The notes under the pieces were generated by a model. The model had not been told where the DNA came from. It saw only the letters and a program-made list of their open reading frames with translations, and ran no database searches. A DNA stretch of 19,992 bases, taken from contig JAAMXY010004165.1 in assembly GCA_019677205.1 (NCBI GenBank), positions 1-19,992 on the forward strand, given 5' to 3'. Position 1 is the first letter of the stretch. Each line of letters begins with the position of its first letter. The translations under genes were made by a program, and so were the position numbers. Below are positions 1 to 8,178 of the stretch, one piece after another. This stretch comes from Pinguiococcus pyrenoidosus (lineage: Eukaryota; Sar; Pinguiophyceae; Pinguiochrysidales; Pinguiochrysidaceae).

Positions 1-475
1 CTGGCGTGCTCCCCAACATCAATGGCAGCTGCGTGAGGCCGCTGTTGCTGAATGTCAACACGCCGGAAACTCGTGGGACGATGATTGGAGCGATGACGTT
101 CGTTGCGTAAGTCTGCTTCTTCGGCGAGCGGGTCTTCCCCGAGAGGCCATGCAGTTGGTGCTGTACCCTGCGTTGCTGAGCTTGCCCTTCTCTACAGGAA
201 CCTTGGCAGGGGATTCGGCCCTTGGATTGCAGCGACTATCATGGAGACCATGGGAGGTCGCCAAGGGGCTATGCAAGCGGTTGTGTATTCCTGGGTGGTG
301 TGCGGAGGCTTTCTCCTTGCAATGTCGGCGACAGGTGCGTCTGTGAATGAGGGATAGCGCCGCCTGCGCAGAGCGTGCTAACTAACCGTTGCCTTCTTCG
401 TTCCCAGTGGCCGAAGACGTCAAGAGGATGCAAGCTAGCATGAGGTCCACTGCGAATGAGATCACGGCTCCGTAA
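1..475 (+). CDS. MFS transporter, spinster-like, C-terminal part
   Basis: This is the 3' end of a major facilitator superfamily transporter whose start lies before the window. Three exons can be read: up to 106, 198-334 and 408-475, separated by GT-AG introns of 91 and 73 nt (donors GTAAGT and GTGCGT; the second intron carries a CTAAC-type branch point). The joined tail has the motif NVNTPETRGT, then GRGFGPW and a last hydrophobic helix around VVYSWVVCGGFLLAMSA, and ends in a short polar tail before TAA at 473-475. In spinster-type MFS proteins of algae and dinoflagellates the same segment (LLLNVN-PETRGT followed by LGxGxGP) lies between the last membrane helices. The substrate cannot be told. 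A sphingolipid or other small metabolite carrier is the family precedent only. The next gene is convergent, with 197 nt between stops. Confidence 0.72.
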
Positions 476-672
476 AGCGTGGCTGTGAGCGGATGTCTTG
501 GAATGTGGGCATCCAGGGTGTCCCCTCCCATATTGAAACCTTTTTCTTTGCTCTACTTCTTGGGATCTCGCTCGGCTGGGCTTGGCTTGGCTTTCTTTGC
601 TCTTTGACGTGGCTTCTCTTTGACGCTCGTCATTGAGGTCCTTTCTGGACAACACGGCGGCCGCTTTCGACA

Positions 673-2386
673 TCAGGGTTGACTCAAATGGTTTCGAAGC
701 TCGCGTAGCCGCGCTCTTTCCTTCTCCTGGATGGTGATCTGGAGGCGCAGGAAGGATCATCTCGCGCTGACGGACGTGGGAGCACACGTCACCTACCTGC
801 GAATACAGGGCGCTGCCGACCATCACGATGAGAATGCCCGCGGCGTTCAATTTGGACACCGGCGTGGCAAAGATTACGGTAGCGACGACGATGAGGGTCG
901 CCTGGAGCATCGTCCATCTTCAGACAACGAGACGGCACGCGGATCATCCGAGGCACAGCACCCTTGAAAGCACGGACCTGCTTCACATTGCTTGCGATCG
1001 CCAGCGTGAGCGCGCTGGTGGTCTTGTTCGCCATGAAGCTCGTAATGTTCAACGTGAAGGACATCAACGCGCTGAGCAGCACAACCTGAACGAGGACCAA
1101 GCTTTGCGTCAGCGCACGCTTGAGCATCCTACAGTGGTCAGTGCTGTCATTCCGCATCGAATCACCTGAAGTGCCCATCCGTCCCGAATGGCTTCCCATC
1201 TCTGCAAAAGATCCGCGATCTCTCCCGTGACCTGGGGCATTTCAACCGATCAGCCGTGGAGAAGAAGAGTTGTGCGGTCATCGGCTCAACCGCGCAGCTA
1301 GCAAAACACTCACGACAGCCGCGGCCGACAGCCACATGAAGCTCAGGGGTGCCATGCGCGAAAGGAGGTCGAAGGGGCCAAGCTTGTAGTCTCCAGTGAG
1401 CATCGACCCCGCAAAGATCGCTTTCAACGCGGCGAACAGCACGCAGAGGCAGGTCAGAAAGAACCCCAGCGCCGAGAATCTTCCGCAGCGATTAACATTG
1501 AGTTTCGGGATGCACGCAACAGTTAGCTGAGCAGTGATCACCTCAAGTCTCCAAATGTCGCCAAGACAACGCCGATCACGATGGGAATCACAGCCTGCAC
1601 CTGCAAGGAGCACGCGAAGTCAGAATCCGCCTCAGGAGGAACCAAGGCCTCCGCCCGCACACCTTCTTTGCAGAGAACGACCTGTCTTGGAACACGACGG
1701 CAATGACCATGATGACCCCGGGAACGAGGCTCCGCATGACCTGACGGGCCAAACAGAAGGGCCTTTCAGAAAATGCCACCCACCCCAAGATGGGGCGGAA
1801 GCCGACACAGCTGCCGTGCCAGGCTGGGGCCGTCTTTGCAGCTTTGGACTCGGCTACACAAGCGCCATGCTTTGCCCACACGGACACACCTGGTTGAAGT
1901 TGACGCTCACGAAGTAGATGCTCTCATTTCCGATGCTGATGTTCGCCGCAAAGATGGCGCTGAACGCCAGCAAGATCGAGTGGCCTCTGTTGCCAACCTT
2001 GCAGCGATGGAATTTGCGCTCTCAGCGGATGATTGCCGCGACTTCCGCACAGCGTCGGGCACCTTCTTGGCCTCCAGCTTCATGGCAGTCATCACCAGCT
2101 GAGCGCCGATGCTGTTCACGAACATGTGGGTGGCGCTCAGCGTGTTGGGGTAGGGGAAGTCGACCGAAGAAAAGGCCGCCTTGTTCACTAGCGTGACGCC
2201 GACGTTGTTGAGAAACCACGCTGCCAACCACATCGCCTAGGGCATATCATACAAAAATTTCAGCCGGGACCGCGTCGATGGAGAAGCTGGAGAAATAATG
2301 CGCCGGGTACAGACCTGCTGCGACGTCGTGTACGCTGTGTTGTCGGTGTGCAGGGTTGCCGGCATCTTCCCGTCGGCGGCTGGCAT
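673..2386 (-). CDS. Nucleotide-sugar/triose-phosphate transporter family protein (DMT, SLC35-like)
   Basis: A ten-exon gene. Exons on the plus-strand scale are 2315-2386, 2063-2236, 1890-1997, 1663-1740, 1542-1600, 1314-1479, 1166-1231, 978-1085, 797-901 and 673-738. All nine introns are GT-AG, 58-149 nt, and all joins keep frame, giving 333 residues, the usual family length. The product follows the TPT/SLC35 pattern: NVGVTLVNKAAF and FPYPNTLSATH near the N-terminus, then NISIGNESIYFVSVNFNQ, then VIPIVIGVVLATFGD, KLGPFDLLSRMAPLSF and the family signature NKTTSALTLAIASNVKQ. A last helix ends in a charged Lys/Arg/Glu tail. About ten membrane helices are expected, in Golgi, ER or a plastid-derived membrane. 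Substrate is not determinable; a nucleotide-sugar or phosphorylated-sugar antiporter is the family role. The ATG at 2386 is chosen because it splices in phase 0 onto the first helix. A later ATG at 2233 lies inside exon 2. Confidence 0.85.
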
Positions 2387-2580
2387 GATTTGTGTGGAGA
2401 ACGTGCAGGCGGAATCTCGCGCGCTTCCAAAGGGAGAGATTCGCTCCCTACGACCTGTGGAGTCTTCAGGCCATTAGCATTACTTGAGGGAGAGGAGCAG
2501 CGCTGAGCACCATTGGCCAAGCAAACACACGGAGAGTTTCCCAAGCTGCCCCAGCCAAGTCAAGATGCAGCACCTTGTCA

Positions 2581-2627
2581 CTCCTCCTCCCTCCCCCCAC
2601 CCCCCGACACACACACATTCACTAACA
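2581..2627. repeat. Polypyrimidine and CA-rich low-complexity tract
   Basis: CTCC repeats run into two six-C blocks and then alternating CA. The minus strand is therefore G-rich, with runs of six, six and three G close together, followed by GGAGG repeats. It lies about 200 nt upstream of the transporter start, so on that gene's coding strand the promoter-side sequence is the G-rich one. Confidence 0.7.
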
Positions 2628-3062
2628 CACGTACCCGGCGGTCAAAGATGATGAGGACAATTGCTTCTGTGTTGGATGTGTGCACCGAAAGGAAGTGTGG
2701 ATACCTAGTCGGGGAGAGACACTCCGCCTCCCGCGACGGCAACACGGCAGCCGTTCCCGACTGCGTGTTGCGATCCGGCTTTTGAATTGGGGAATTCGGT
2801 TTTGGGCATTTCGGGACAGAGCAGAAGCGCGTATGAGAAGCAAGGGATATTGGTGGGCTTCGACCTTCAGCCAGTAGAGTTGAAGCTGTGACGCATAAGG
2901 AAAGAACATACTTCATTTTGAAAGACGGAGCGTCGTCGTTCTTATCTCATGATCTTATTTTTGCCATGCCACACTTGACAAATGATTTGCACCGTTGCTT
3001 CTCGCCCTCTCCGTTCTACAGGTATCGTGGTGAGATCCCGCTCCCACGCTGCGGCGTTCCGG

Positions 3063-3751
3063 ATTGGTCAAGGAGCGATTCACTGGCAAGACTTGCGAGA
3101 CTCGACTGACTACGGGCACTCTATCCAATGAAACGATGGCCCCATGACAGGCGAGAATGGGAACAAGGGGATATTCAGACTCGGATGTTCAGCGGGATCT
3201 CTTCTACGGAGCAGACGTTTCCATAGCTGAATAAGAAGCTGTTACACTGTGAACTGATTTATCCAATGGGCATGAAGTACTTTTCATTCATATTTATTCA
3301 GATTCATCGTAGAAGCAATATTCTATTTCTTTGTGTAACTGCCCGGAGCCCAGCGATTTTCGGCCACGAGTTTCTGGCAATCACGACCAGTGTCTCCCAT
3401 TGAGGACATCTTTCCAATCCTCACGCACACACAGCGACTCTCGAGATGATCATGAAGACAAGGTCGTCTTGTAAGGCCCCGGCTCGTAGAAAAGCCGACG
3501 AAAAGCGACCATGCGCGAGGCAGGGTCCTCTCTTTCCACCTTCTTTAGGACGGTAAAAATGGGGGACCGCCCGCACTGTATAGCGATCTACAGCATCTGT
3601 AGGACTTTTAGATCTTTCTTGACTACACAGAACTAATTTTGGTAGGTGTTCAGGCCAATCGACGTCTTCGCGCGACGTGTGCGCTACGATACGGGTGATA
3701 TCGTGCTCGCCAACCTCTGTTTGCCGACAGACGTTGAATCGGTCCAATCAG
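3063..3751. promoter_or_regulatory. Cluster of CCAAT-box pentamers
   Basis: CCAAT occurs at 3125, 3263, 3414, 3655 and 3744 on the plus strand and as ATTGG at 3063. The copy at 3744 reads CCAATCAG, the classic NF-Y type extended box, and another CCAATCAA lies further on at 4337. Chance would give between one and two in this span. Binding by NF-Y-like factors is inferred. No gene start lies within 600 nt on either side, so the target is unclear. Confidence 0.3.
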
Positions 3752-4770
3752 AAATCCGAATTCGGCCCTACTAGTGAGGGTGCTCTTAGTGTCGATCGAG
3801 CAAAGATGCAGAAAGATTGCTCAGATCTCCTCAGGCAGTGATTGACAGAGAGCTATCTGACGTTGCAGACGAGAGCTTCGGAAGAAGAAGTGATCCCTTC
3901 GCAGGCTTCCATGTCTCTGATGAGGGCATTCTTGTATCAAGTCAATGATAGCAGACGGGAGTCCTCCTTGGAGAACACTGCACGAGATTCTTCGAGAGGC
4001 TCTCGTGTCTCGGAGCAAGAGATCAGGTAGAAGACAGCTCCGAGACGCGGACGAGCGCCGCTTGAAAGACCCTTTGCGGACCTGGAGAGAGAACTGGAAA
4101 CTGGAGTGGTGCGTTTTTGGGAACGAATGAACGGCCGGAGAGGCGCGGTGGATAGCGAAGGGAGGCAGGCTCAAGCTGACGTGGTCAAGTTCAGCTTGGC
4201 CAAAGACTGGCGAGCCTTGGAAACCCCTGGAATGCCCCAAACGTGGCGACAAATCGCTGCGCACTTGGTTGAAGCCCTGGCAAATGAGATCCGTCCGCGC
4301 GCGGCTTTGCCAGTTATCCATTTGGGTATGCATTTTCCAATCAATTTGATTCGATCACCTGCGCGCCCCGCCTATTCCCCTATTGCACGGACGCGGCGGC
4401 ACGTGTGCTTGATGTTGTTAATGGTCGCGCGTTTAGACCGGCATCTCCTTGAAGCTGAACTGCCGCTTATTTGCCTTTGGCACGGCAGCTCGCCAGACGA
4501 ACAGGAAGCCAAGCAGAGGAGCAGCTCCAGTGACCCCGCCCGACTTCTGCCGCCGTAAACGTCACGACTCCGCCGCAAGCACAGGACGCCTCGCACCCAG
4601 CGCCGGCGTCGGTCATCCACTTCGCGCGCTTCGGGCGCCGAGGGACAACACGCGTGCAAGCAGCGCCTTGGGAGCGCCGCAGACCGGCGCAAATTGAGGA
4701 GCAGCGGAACAGAAGCGTGCGAGTTCTGCAGCGGCTAGAGAGGCTCGTGGACGAGCGCGCCGCAGCCCCG

Positions 4771-5703
4771 ATGAGCAACACCACCGCGTCGCAAAAGGCC
4801 TTGGCCGCCGTCGCATTTGCCTCCGCGGCCGCAGTGCTGCTGTACGCCGTGCGCACGCGCCGGAAGCGGCGCTCCGGCCCGCCACGAATTCTGAGCTGCC
4901 CCGTTCTGTCGGCGCTGCCCGGCTATCTCAGCCGAAAGAAGCGCCGGGTGAACTCGGCGCCGGCGCCGTCCGGGGTGCCGCCCTGTGTGTCCCGAGACCT
5001 CGTGCACTTCTACCTCATCCGCCACGGACAGTCGACCTGGAACCGCGCGGGACGGATCCAAGGCCAGCTGGACCTGCCGCTGGCCCCCAAAGGAGTGGTG
5101 GAGGCCGAGCTGCTCGCCACGTCTCTGCGCGACCGCCGCATCGACGCCGTGGTCGCGAGCCCGCTCTCGCGGGCGCTCGACACCGCGAGGGCCGTCGTCA
5201 AGCGCCACGCCAACAAGAACCTCGAGGTCCATGAAGACTGGCGCTTGGCAGAACGTCACTTTGGCACTCTGCAAGGCGCCTACAAGACGGACCCGGAGTT
5301 CACCGAGTTCCTCCAGGCGCAGAAGCAGCACGCGGTCGCGGGCTTTGCGACCTACGCCGCTCCGGGAGAAGATGGCGAGAGCCTCGCCGACGTGCAGGTC
5401 CGGGCTACTTCCGCACTAGAGGACATCGCGGAGGACGAGGCCGACTTCGAGTACGTCCTCGTGTTCACCCATAGCAACCTCATCAAGGCGCTGTGCTGGG
5501 AGGTCAGCGGGCTGAGCTGGGAACGACTCGAGAAGCTCTTCCCGGTGCACAACTGCAGCAGCACCGAGATCATCTACGACCGCACCATGGGCTCGTGGTC
5601 GGTCGGCGCCATGTTCGAGCAGCTCATTCCCATCGTGAATGTGAAAGCCGCGGACCTTCCACAGCGGCCAGAGTATGTGAGGGTGGCCGTCGCCGCCAAC
5701 TGA
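4771..5703 (+). CDS. Membrane-anchored histidine phosphatase (phosphoglycerate mutase-like)
   Basis: Intronless, 310 residues. Histidine phosphatase clade 1 marks are all visible: the phosphohistidine loop LIRHGQSTWN (His85, Arg84), ASPLSRALDTA (Arg134), the acid ERHFGTLQG (Glu161) and the second catalytic His in FTHSNLIKAL (His234). Residues 9-26 are an Ala/Val/Leu-rich hydrophobic stretch followed by RTRRKRR, which looks like an N-terminal membrane anchor or organelle-targeting signal ahead of the catalytic domain starting near residue 78. The start is the first ATG. The frame stays open upstream to a GTG at 4654, but that is not a eukaryotic start. The enzyme may act on a phosphorylated metabolite, as fructose-2,6-bisphosphatase-like and broad-specificity phosphatases do. 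True cofactor-dependent mutase activity is less likely, because the fold is built on the small phosphatase pattern. A CRE-like ACGTCAC lies about 210 nt upstream. Confidence 0.85.
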   Translation: MSNTTASQKALAAVAFASAAAVLLYAVRTRRKRRSGPPRILSCPVLSALPGYLSRKKRRVNSAPAPSGVPPCVSRDLVHFYLIRHGQSTWNRAGRIQGQLDLPLAPKGVVEAELLATSLRDRRIDAVVASPLSRALDTARAVVKRHANKNLEVHEDWRLAERHFGTLQGAYKTDPEFTEFLQAQKQHAVAGFATYAAPGEDGESLADVQVRATSALEDIAEDEADFEYVLVFTHSNLIKALCWEVSGLSWERLEKLFPVHNCSSTEIIYDRTMGSWSVGAMFEQLIPIVNVKAADLPQRPEYVRVAVAAN

Positions 5704-6148
5704 ACGTCTTGCTCTTAGACGGTTGCTTTTTGGCTCCCTATTTAGCGATTTCCGCATCTTTTGGGCGGCCGCTTTCGTGGAGCGATGATACACCGTGAAC
5801 ACTAGATGAATACCGTAGCTGCTAGGACACTCACTTGTGAATAGTCTTGTGCGTTGGCAGTGCGAACGTGACCTCCCCCGAGAGGCCTCTGGCGCGGGCA
5901 CGTCTGTGGAAAACTGTGCCCCCGCCTGCCCGAGGATTCTCAGTACTAAAGCGCACCATAGTCTTCTATCGTTGCTTGGCATGCTTGGCACCATCCACCA
6001 TCCACCAGAAGGCATAGACTCTTCACTTGAACCCCCTCCTGCTCATATCGCACACTCACAGAATCGTGCCGTCTCCTGGAGATCAGGCCGGGTGGGCTCA
6101 AGCCGGGTGCGCTCAGGCCGGGTGCACAAGCAGAGGGAACGGCCCCCT
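5704..6148. other. Tail-to-tail intergenic region
   Basis: 445 nt between the stop of the histidine phosphatase and the stop of the thiolase, so it must hold both 3' UTRs. No gene-like frame is seen. The only structure is a triple 15-bp repeat beside the thiolase stop, listed separately. No clear polyadenylation signal could be picked out by eye. Confidence 0.5.
6083..6127. repeat. Three tandem copies of a 15-bp unit
   Basis: Units 6083-6097, 6098-6112 and 6113-6127 follow the consensus TCAGGCCGGGTGCGC with one or two changes each. The array begins 21 nt beyond the thiolase stop codon and so lies in that gene's presumed 3' UTR. It is not part of any reading frame I accept. Confidence 0.8.
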
Positions 6149-7611
6149 CTAGCCGTCGTATCGCTCGATGACGGAGGCGTGGCCTAGTCCGCCGTCGGCG
6201 CAGGCGGCTAGCAAAGCGAATCTACCGCCCTCGCGGTGAAGACGATTTGCTGCGGTGGTCAGAAGGCGAGCGCCCGTCGCGCCAAACGGATGCCCGATCG
6301 ACAGCGAGCCGCCCAGCGTGTTCAGCTTGTCCATGGGTACGTCTCCCACCCTGCAGCGCGCGGGGTGTCGTCAGTGGTTGTCGAACGAGGCAGCAAACAA
6401 GAAGAATCGCTGTGCCCGCCGTTTGACTTACTTCTCCGATCGGCCAAGATTCTCCTGCGCAAACTTGTCCGACCCCAGGGCCGTGAGGTTGCTAAGCACC
6501 TGCCCAGCGAAGGCCTCGTGGAACTCAAAGACGTCAATGTCGCTCATCGACATGCCGAGCTTGGAGAGAACTTGGTTCGTGCCGTAGGTCGGCCCAAGAA
6601 GGAGATCTTCGAAGGGATCCACCGCCACGAACGTCCAGCTGCGCAGGTACGCCTTGGGCTTGAATCCCAGCTCGAGGGCCTTCTCCTCGCTCATGATCAG
6701 AGCCGCAGACGCCCCATCGGTCAGAAAGGAGGAGTTCGCCGCCGTGTGCGTCCCGTGAGGCTTGATGAAGGCTGGTCTGCGAGAGTGACATTCATCCTCA
6801 GCGACGGCCTGCCGCTGCAAGCGGCTCGTCGCTTGCTTACGCACCTCAGGCTGGAAAGCTTCTCCAGCGTGCTGTCGCCCTTGATGCCGTTTTCTTCGCC
6901 ACTGCCTGCGACCGGGACAATCTCATCGGCGTACAGGCCGTCGGCGTGGGCCGTCGCGGCATTCTTGTGGGAGCGCAAGGCGAACTCGTCCTGATCCTGC
7001 CGGCTCACGCCAAACCGCTGGGCCAGGCGGTCACTCGAGTGGCCCATGACCTCGCCGGTGGTGAAGTTCGCAATCGCCGGGGTTTCGGGAGCGAGATGCG
7101 CCAAGGAGAAGCCTTTGAGCATGTACGGGATGGCCGCCCCCGGCCCTTTCTTCATGACTTTCTGGCCCCGCAGCAGCTTCTGCCGAAGCGGCTTGGAGAA
7201 GCGGATGGGAAGATCCGAGAAGGTCTCCACGCCGCCGGCCACGACCACATCCGCCTGGCCACTCAGGATCTTCTCCGCGCTTTGGCAGATCGCCGCGTTC
7301 GCACTGATGCAAGCCTGTGTCACCGTGTGCGACGGCACGCTCTTGGGGATGCCGGCGCCCATGGCGGCCTCTCTCGCGATGTTGGACGTCCTGGGCTCCT
7401 GGATCACCGTGCCATACAAAATGTAGTCGATCAAGGCCGGGTCCAGCGCGGTCTTCGTCAGCAGGCCCTTTAGCGCCAGGCGGCCGAGATCCACCGCCAT
7501 CATGTCCTTGTACACGGTGTTCGCCAGGGCGAACGGAATGCGCACTCCCTCCACCAGCACCACATTCTTCGCACCGCTGGCCGCGCTGCTGAGAAGTCGT
7601 CGACTCGCCAT
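6149..7611 (-). CDS. HADHB: Mitochondrial acetyl-CoA acyltransferase, trifunctional enzyme beta subunit-like
   Basis: A thiolase performing the last step of fatty-acid beta-oxidation, thiolytic cleavage of 3-ketoacyl-CoA. Exons 6845-7611, 6432-6776 and 6149-6350 join through GT-AG introns of 68 and 81 nt, both phase 2, into 437 residues. All catalytic groups are present: nucleophile Cys101 in [11 protein letters not shown], His342 in EFHEAFAGQ, His391 in [10 protein letters not shown] and Cys421 in [10 protein letters not shown]. The phrases [22 protein letters not shown] and LGPTYGT are typical of the trifunctional-protein beta subunit rather than of cytosolic acetoacetyl-CoA thiolase. The N-terminus [16 protein letters not shown] is Arg/Ser/Ala-rich and lacks acids, as mitochondrial presequences do, and there is no C-terminal peroxisomal signal. 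The ATG at 7611 is the first ATG; the frame extends to a TTG at 7635. Its partner alpha subunit is not in the window. It is divergent from the lipase gene. Confidence 0.93.
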
Positions 7612-7868
7612 CGAAACCTTGTGTCGGCCGTCCAATCTGCGGCGCTCTGTTGCTGCTGTCGTCGCTGGGGAAATGGCCCACTGGACGAAGTCTCCGCACG
7701 ATTTTGAAGCCCTATTTTGGATATGACAATTGGAGATGAGGTCTCATATCAGGCTTTGAGAATGTGAATAGGGCCGGATGAGCAGTTTCGAAGAATAGAT
7801 TGAAATATGGTTGATGATGCGCCTTCCGCGTCCTGCGTTGAACATCCAGCATTGGACGGCGCGCTTGT

Positions 7869-7943
7869 CCAATCAGCAGAGCGAAGAATATTGAACATCA
7901 AGCCCTGCACATGAAATCTCGCTATTTTTACAATCTATAAAAA
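7869..7943 (+). promoter_or_regulatory. CCAAT box plus TATA box, probable lipase promoter
   Basis: CCAATCAG at 7869-7876 is followed 67 nt later by TATAAAAA at 7936-7943, the classic spacing of a Pol II core promoter reading right. A start site near 7965-7970 would give the lipase a 5' leader of about 210 nt that includes the A6C2 repeat. The assignment rests on motif and spacing only. Confidence 0.4.
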
Positions 7944-8060
7944 CTGAAGAAGTGTACTTTTAAATATATTTTTTAATTCAGCAACAACACAGGCGTACAG
8001 AGCTCTTTCCCATTGTTTCCGCCGCTCAGATCCTGCTTTCGCCGGAATCTGCTGGAAACC

Positions 8061-8117
8061 AAAAAACCAAAAAACCAAAAAACCAAAAAACCAGAAAACC
8101 AAAAAAAAACAAAAACC
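8061..8117. repeat. A6C2 octamer microsatellite
   Basis: Four perfect copies of AAAAAACC at 8061-8092, then a variant unit with one G, then a longer A run broken by single C residues. It ends 61 nt before the lipase ATG, in the presumed 5' leader. Confidence 0.88.
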
Positions 8118-8178
8118 CACATCGCGCCGCAGCAAAGGCGTCACCGCAGCATCCTTCCAGTAAATATACAAAGAAGCA

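Larger units (their letters stand above)
2387..4770. other. Gene-free divergent intergenic region, 2.4 kb
   Basis: No reading frame here looks like a real gene. Candidate ORFs of 90-170 codons (for example 3821-4333 on the minus strand and 4106-4558 on the plus strand) have no recognisable motif and biased, basic, serine/arginine-rich composition typical of chance frames. Base composition falls towards AT from about 3100 to 3400. The stretch holds a polypyrimidine/CA tract at 2581-2627 and many CCAAT pentamers between 3063 and 4341. It should contain the promoters of the transporter (leftwards) and the histidine phosphatase (rightwards). I saw no tRNA, snRNA or transposon structure. Confidence 0.5.
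7612..8178. other. Divergent promoter region between thiolase and lipase
   Basis: 567 nt of AT-richer DNA separating two gene starts that face apart. It contains a forward CCAATCAG, a TATAAAAA and an A6C2 tandem repeat, each listed separately, and no coding frame. The runs of Phe, Leu, Trp and Gly in one minus-strand frame come only from translating the A6C2 repeat. Confidence 0.6.

Noticed and set aside
2260-2544. 94-codon minus-strand ORF overlapping the transporter's first exon.
   Set aside because: It is in another frame and cannot splice in phase to the transmembrane exon, whereas the frame from 2386 can.
3821-4333. 170-codon minus-strand ORF and 150-codon plus-strand ORF (4106-4558) in the empty region.
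   Set aside because: No recognisable domain, chance-like composition, and the two overlap each other on opposite strands.
4654-4770. N-terminal extension of the histidine phosphatase by 39 codons.
   Set aside because: It begins at GTG, not ATG, and the first true ATG starts directly before the hydrophobic anchor.
7612-7635. N-terminal extension of the thiolase.
   Set aside because: It would begin at TTG; the ATG at 7611 gives a normal mitochondrial presequence.
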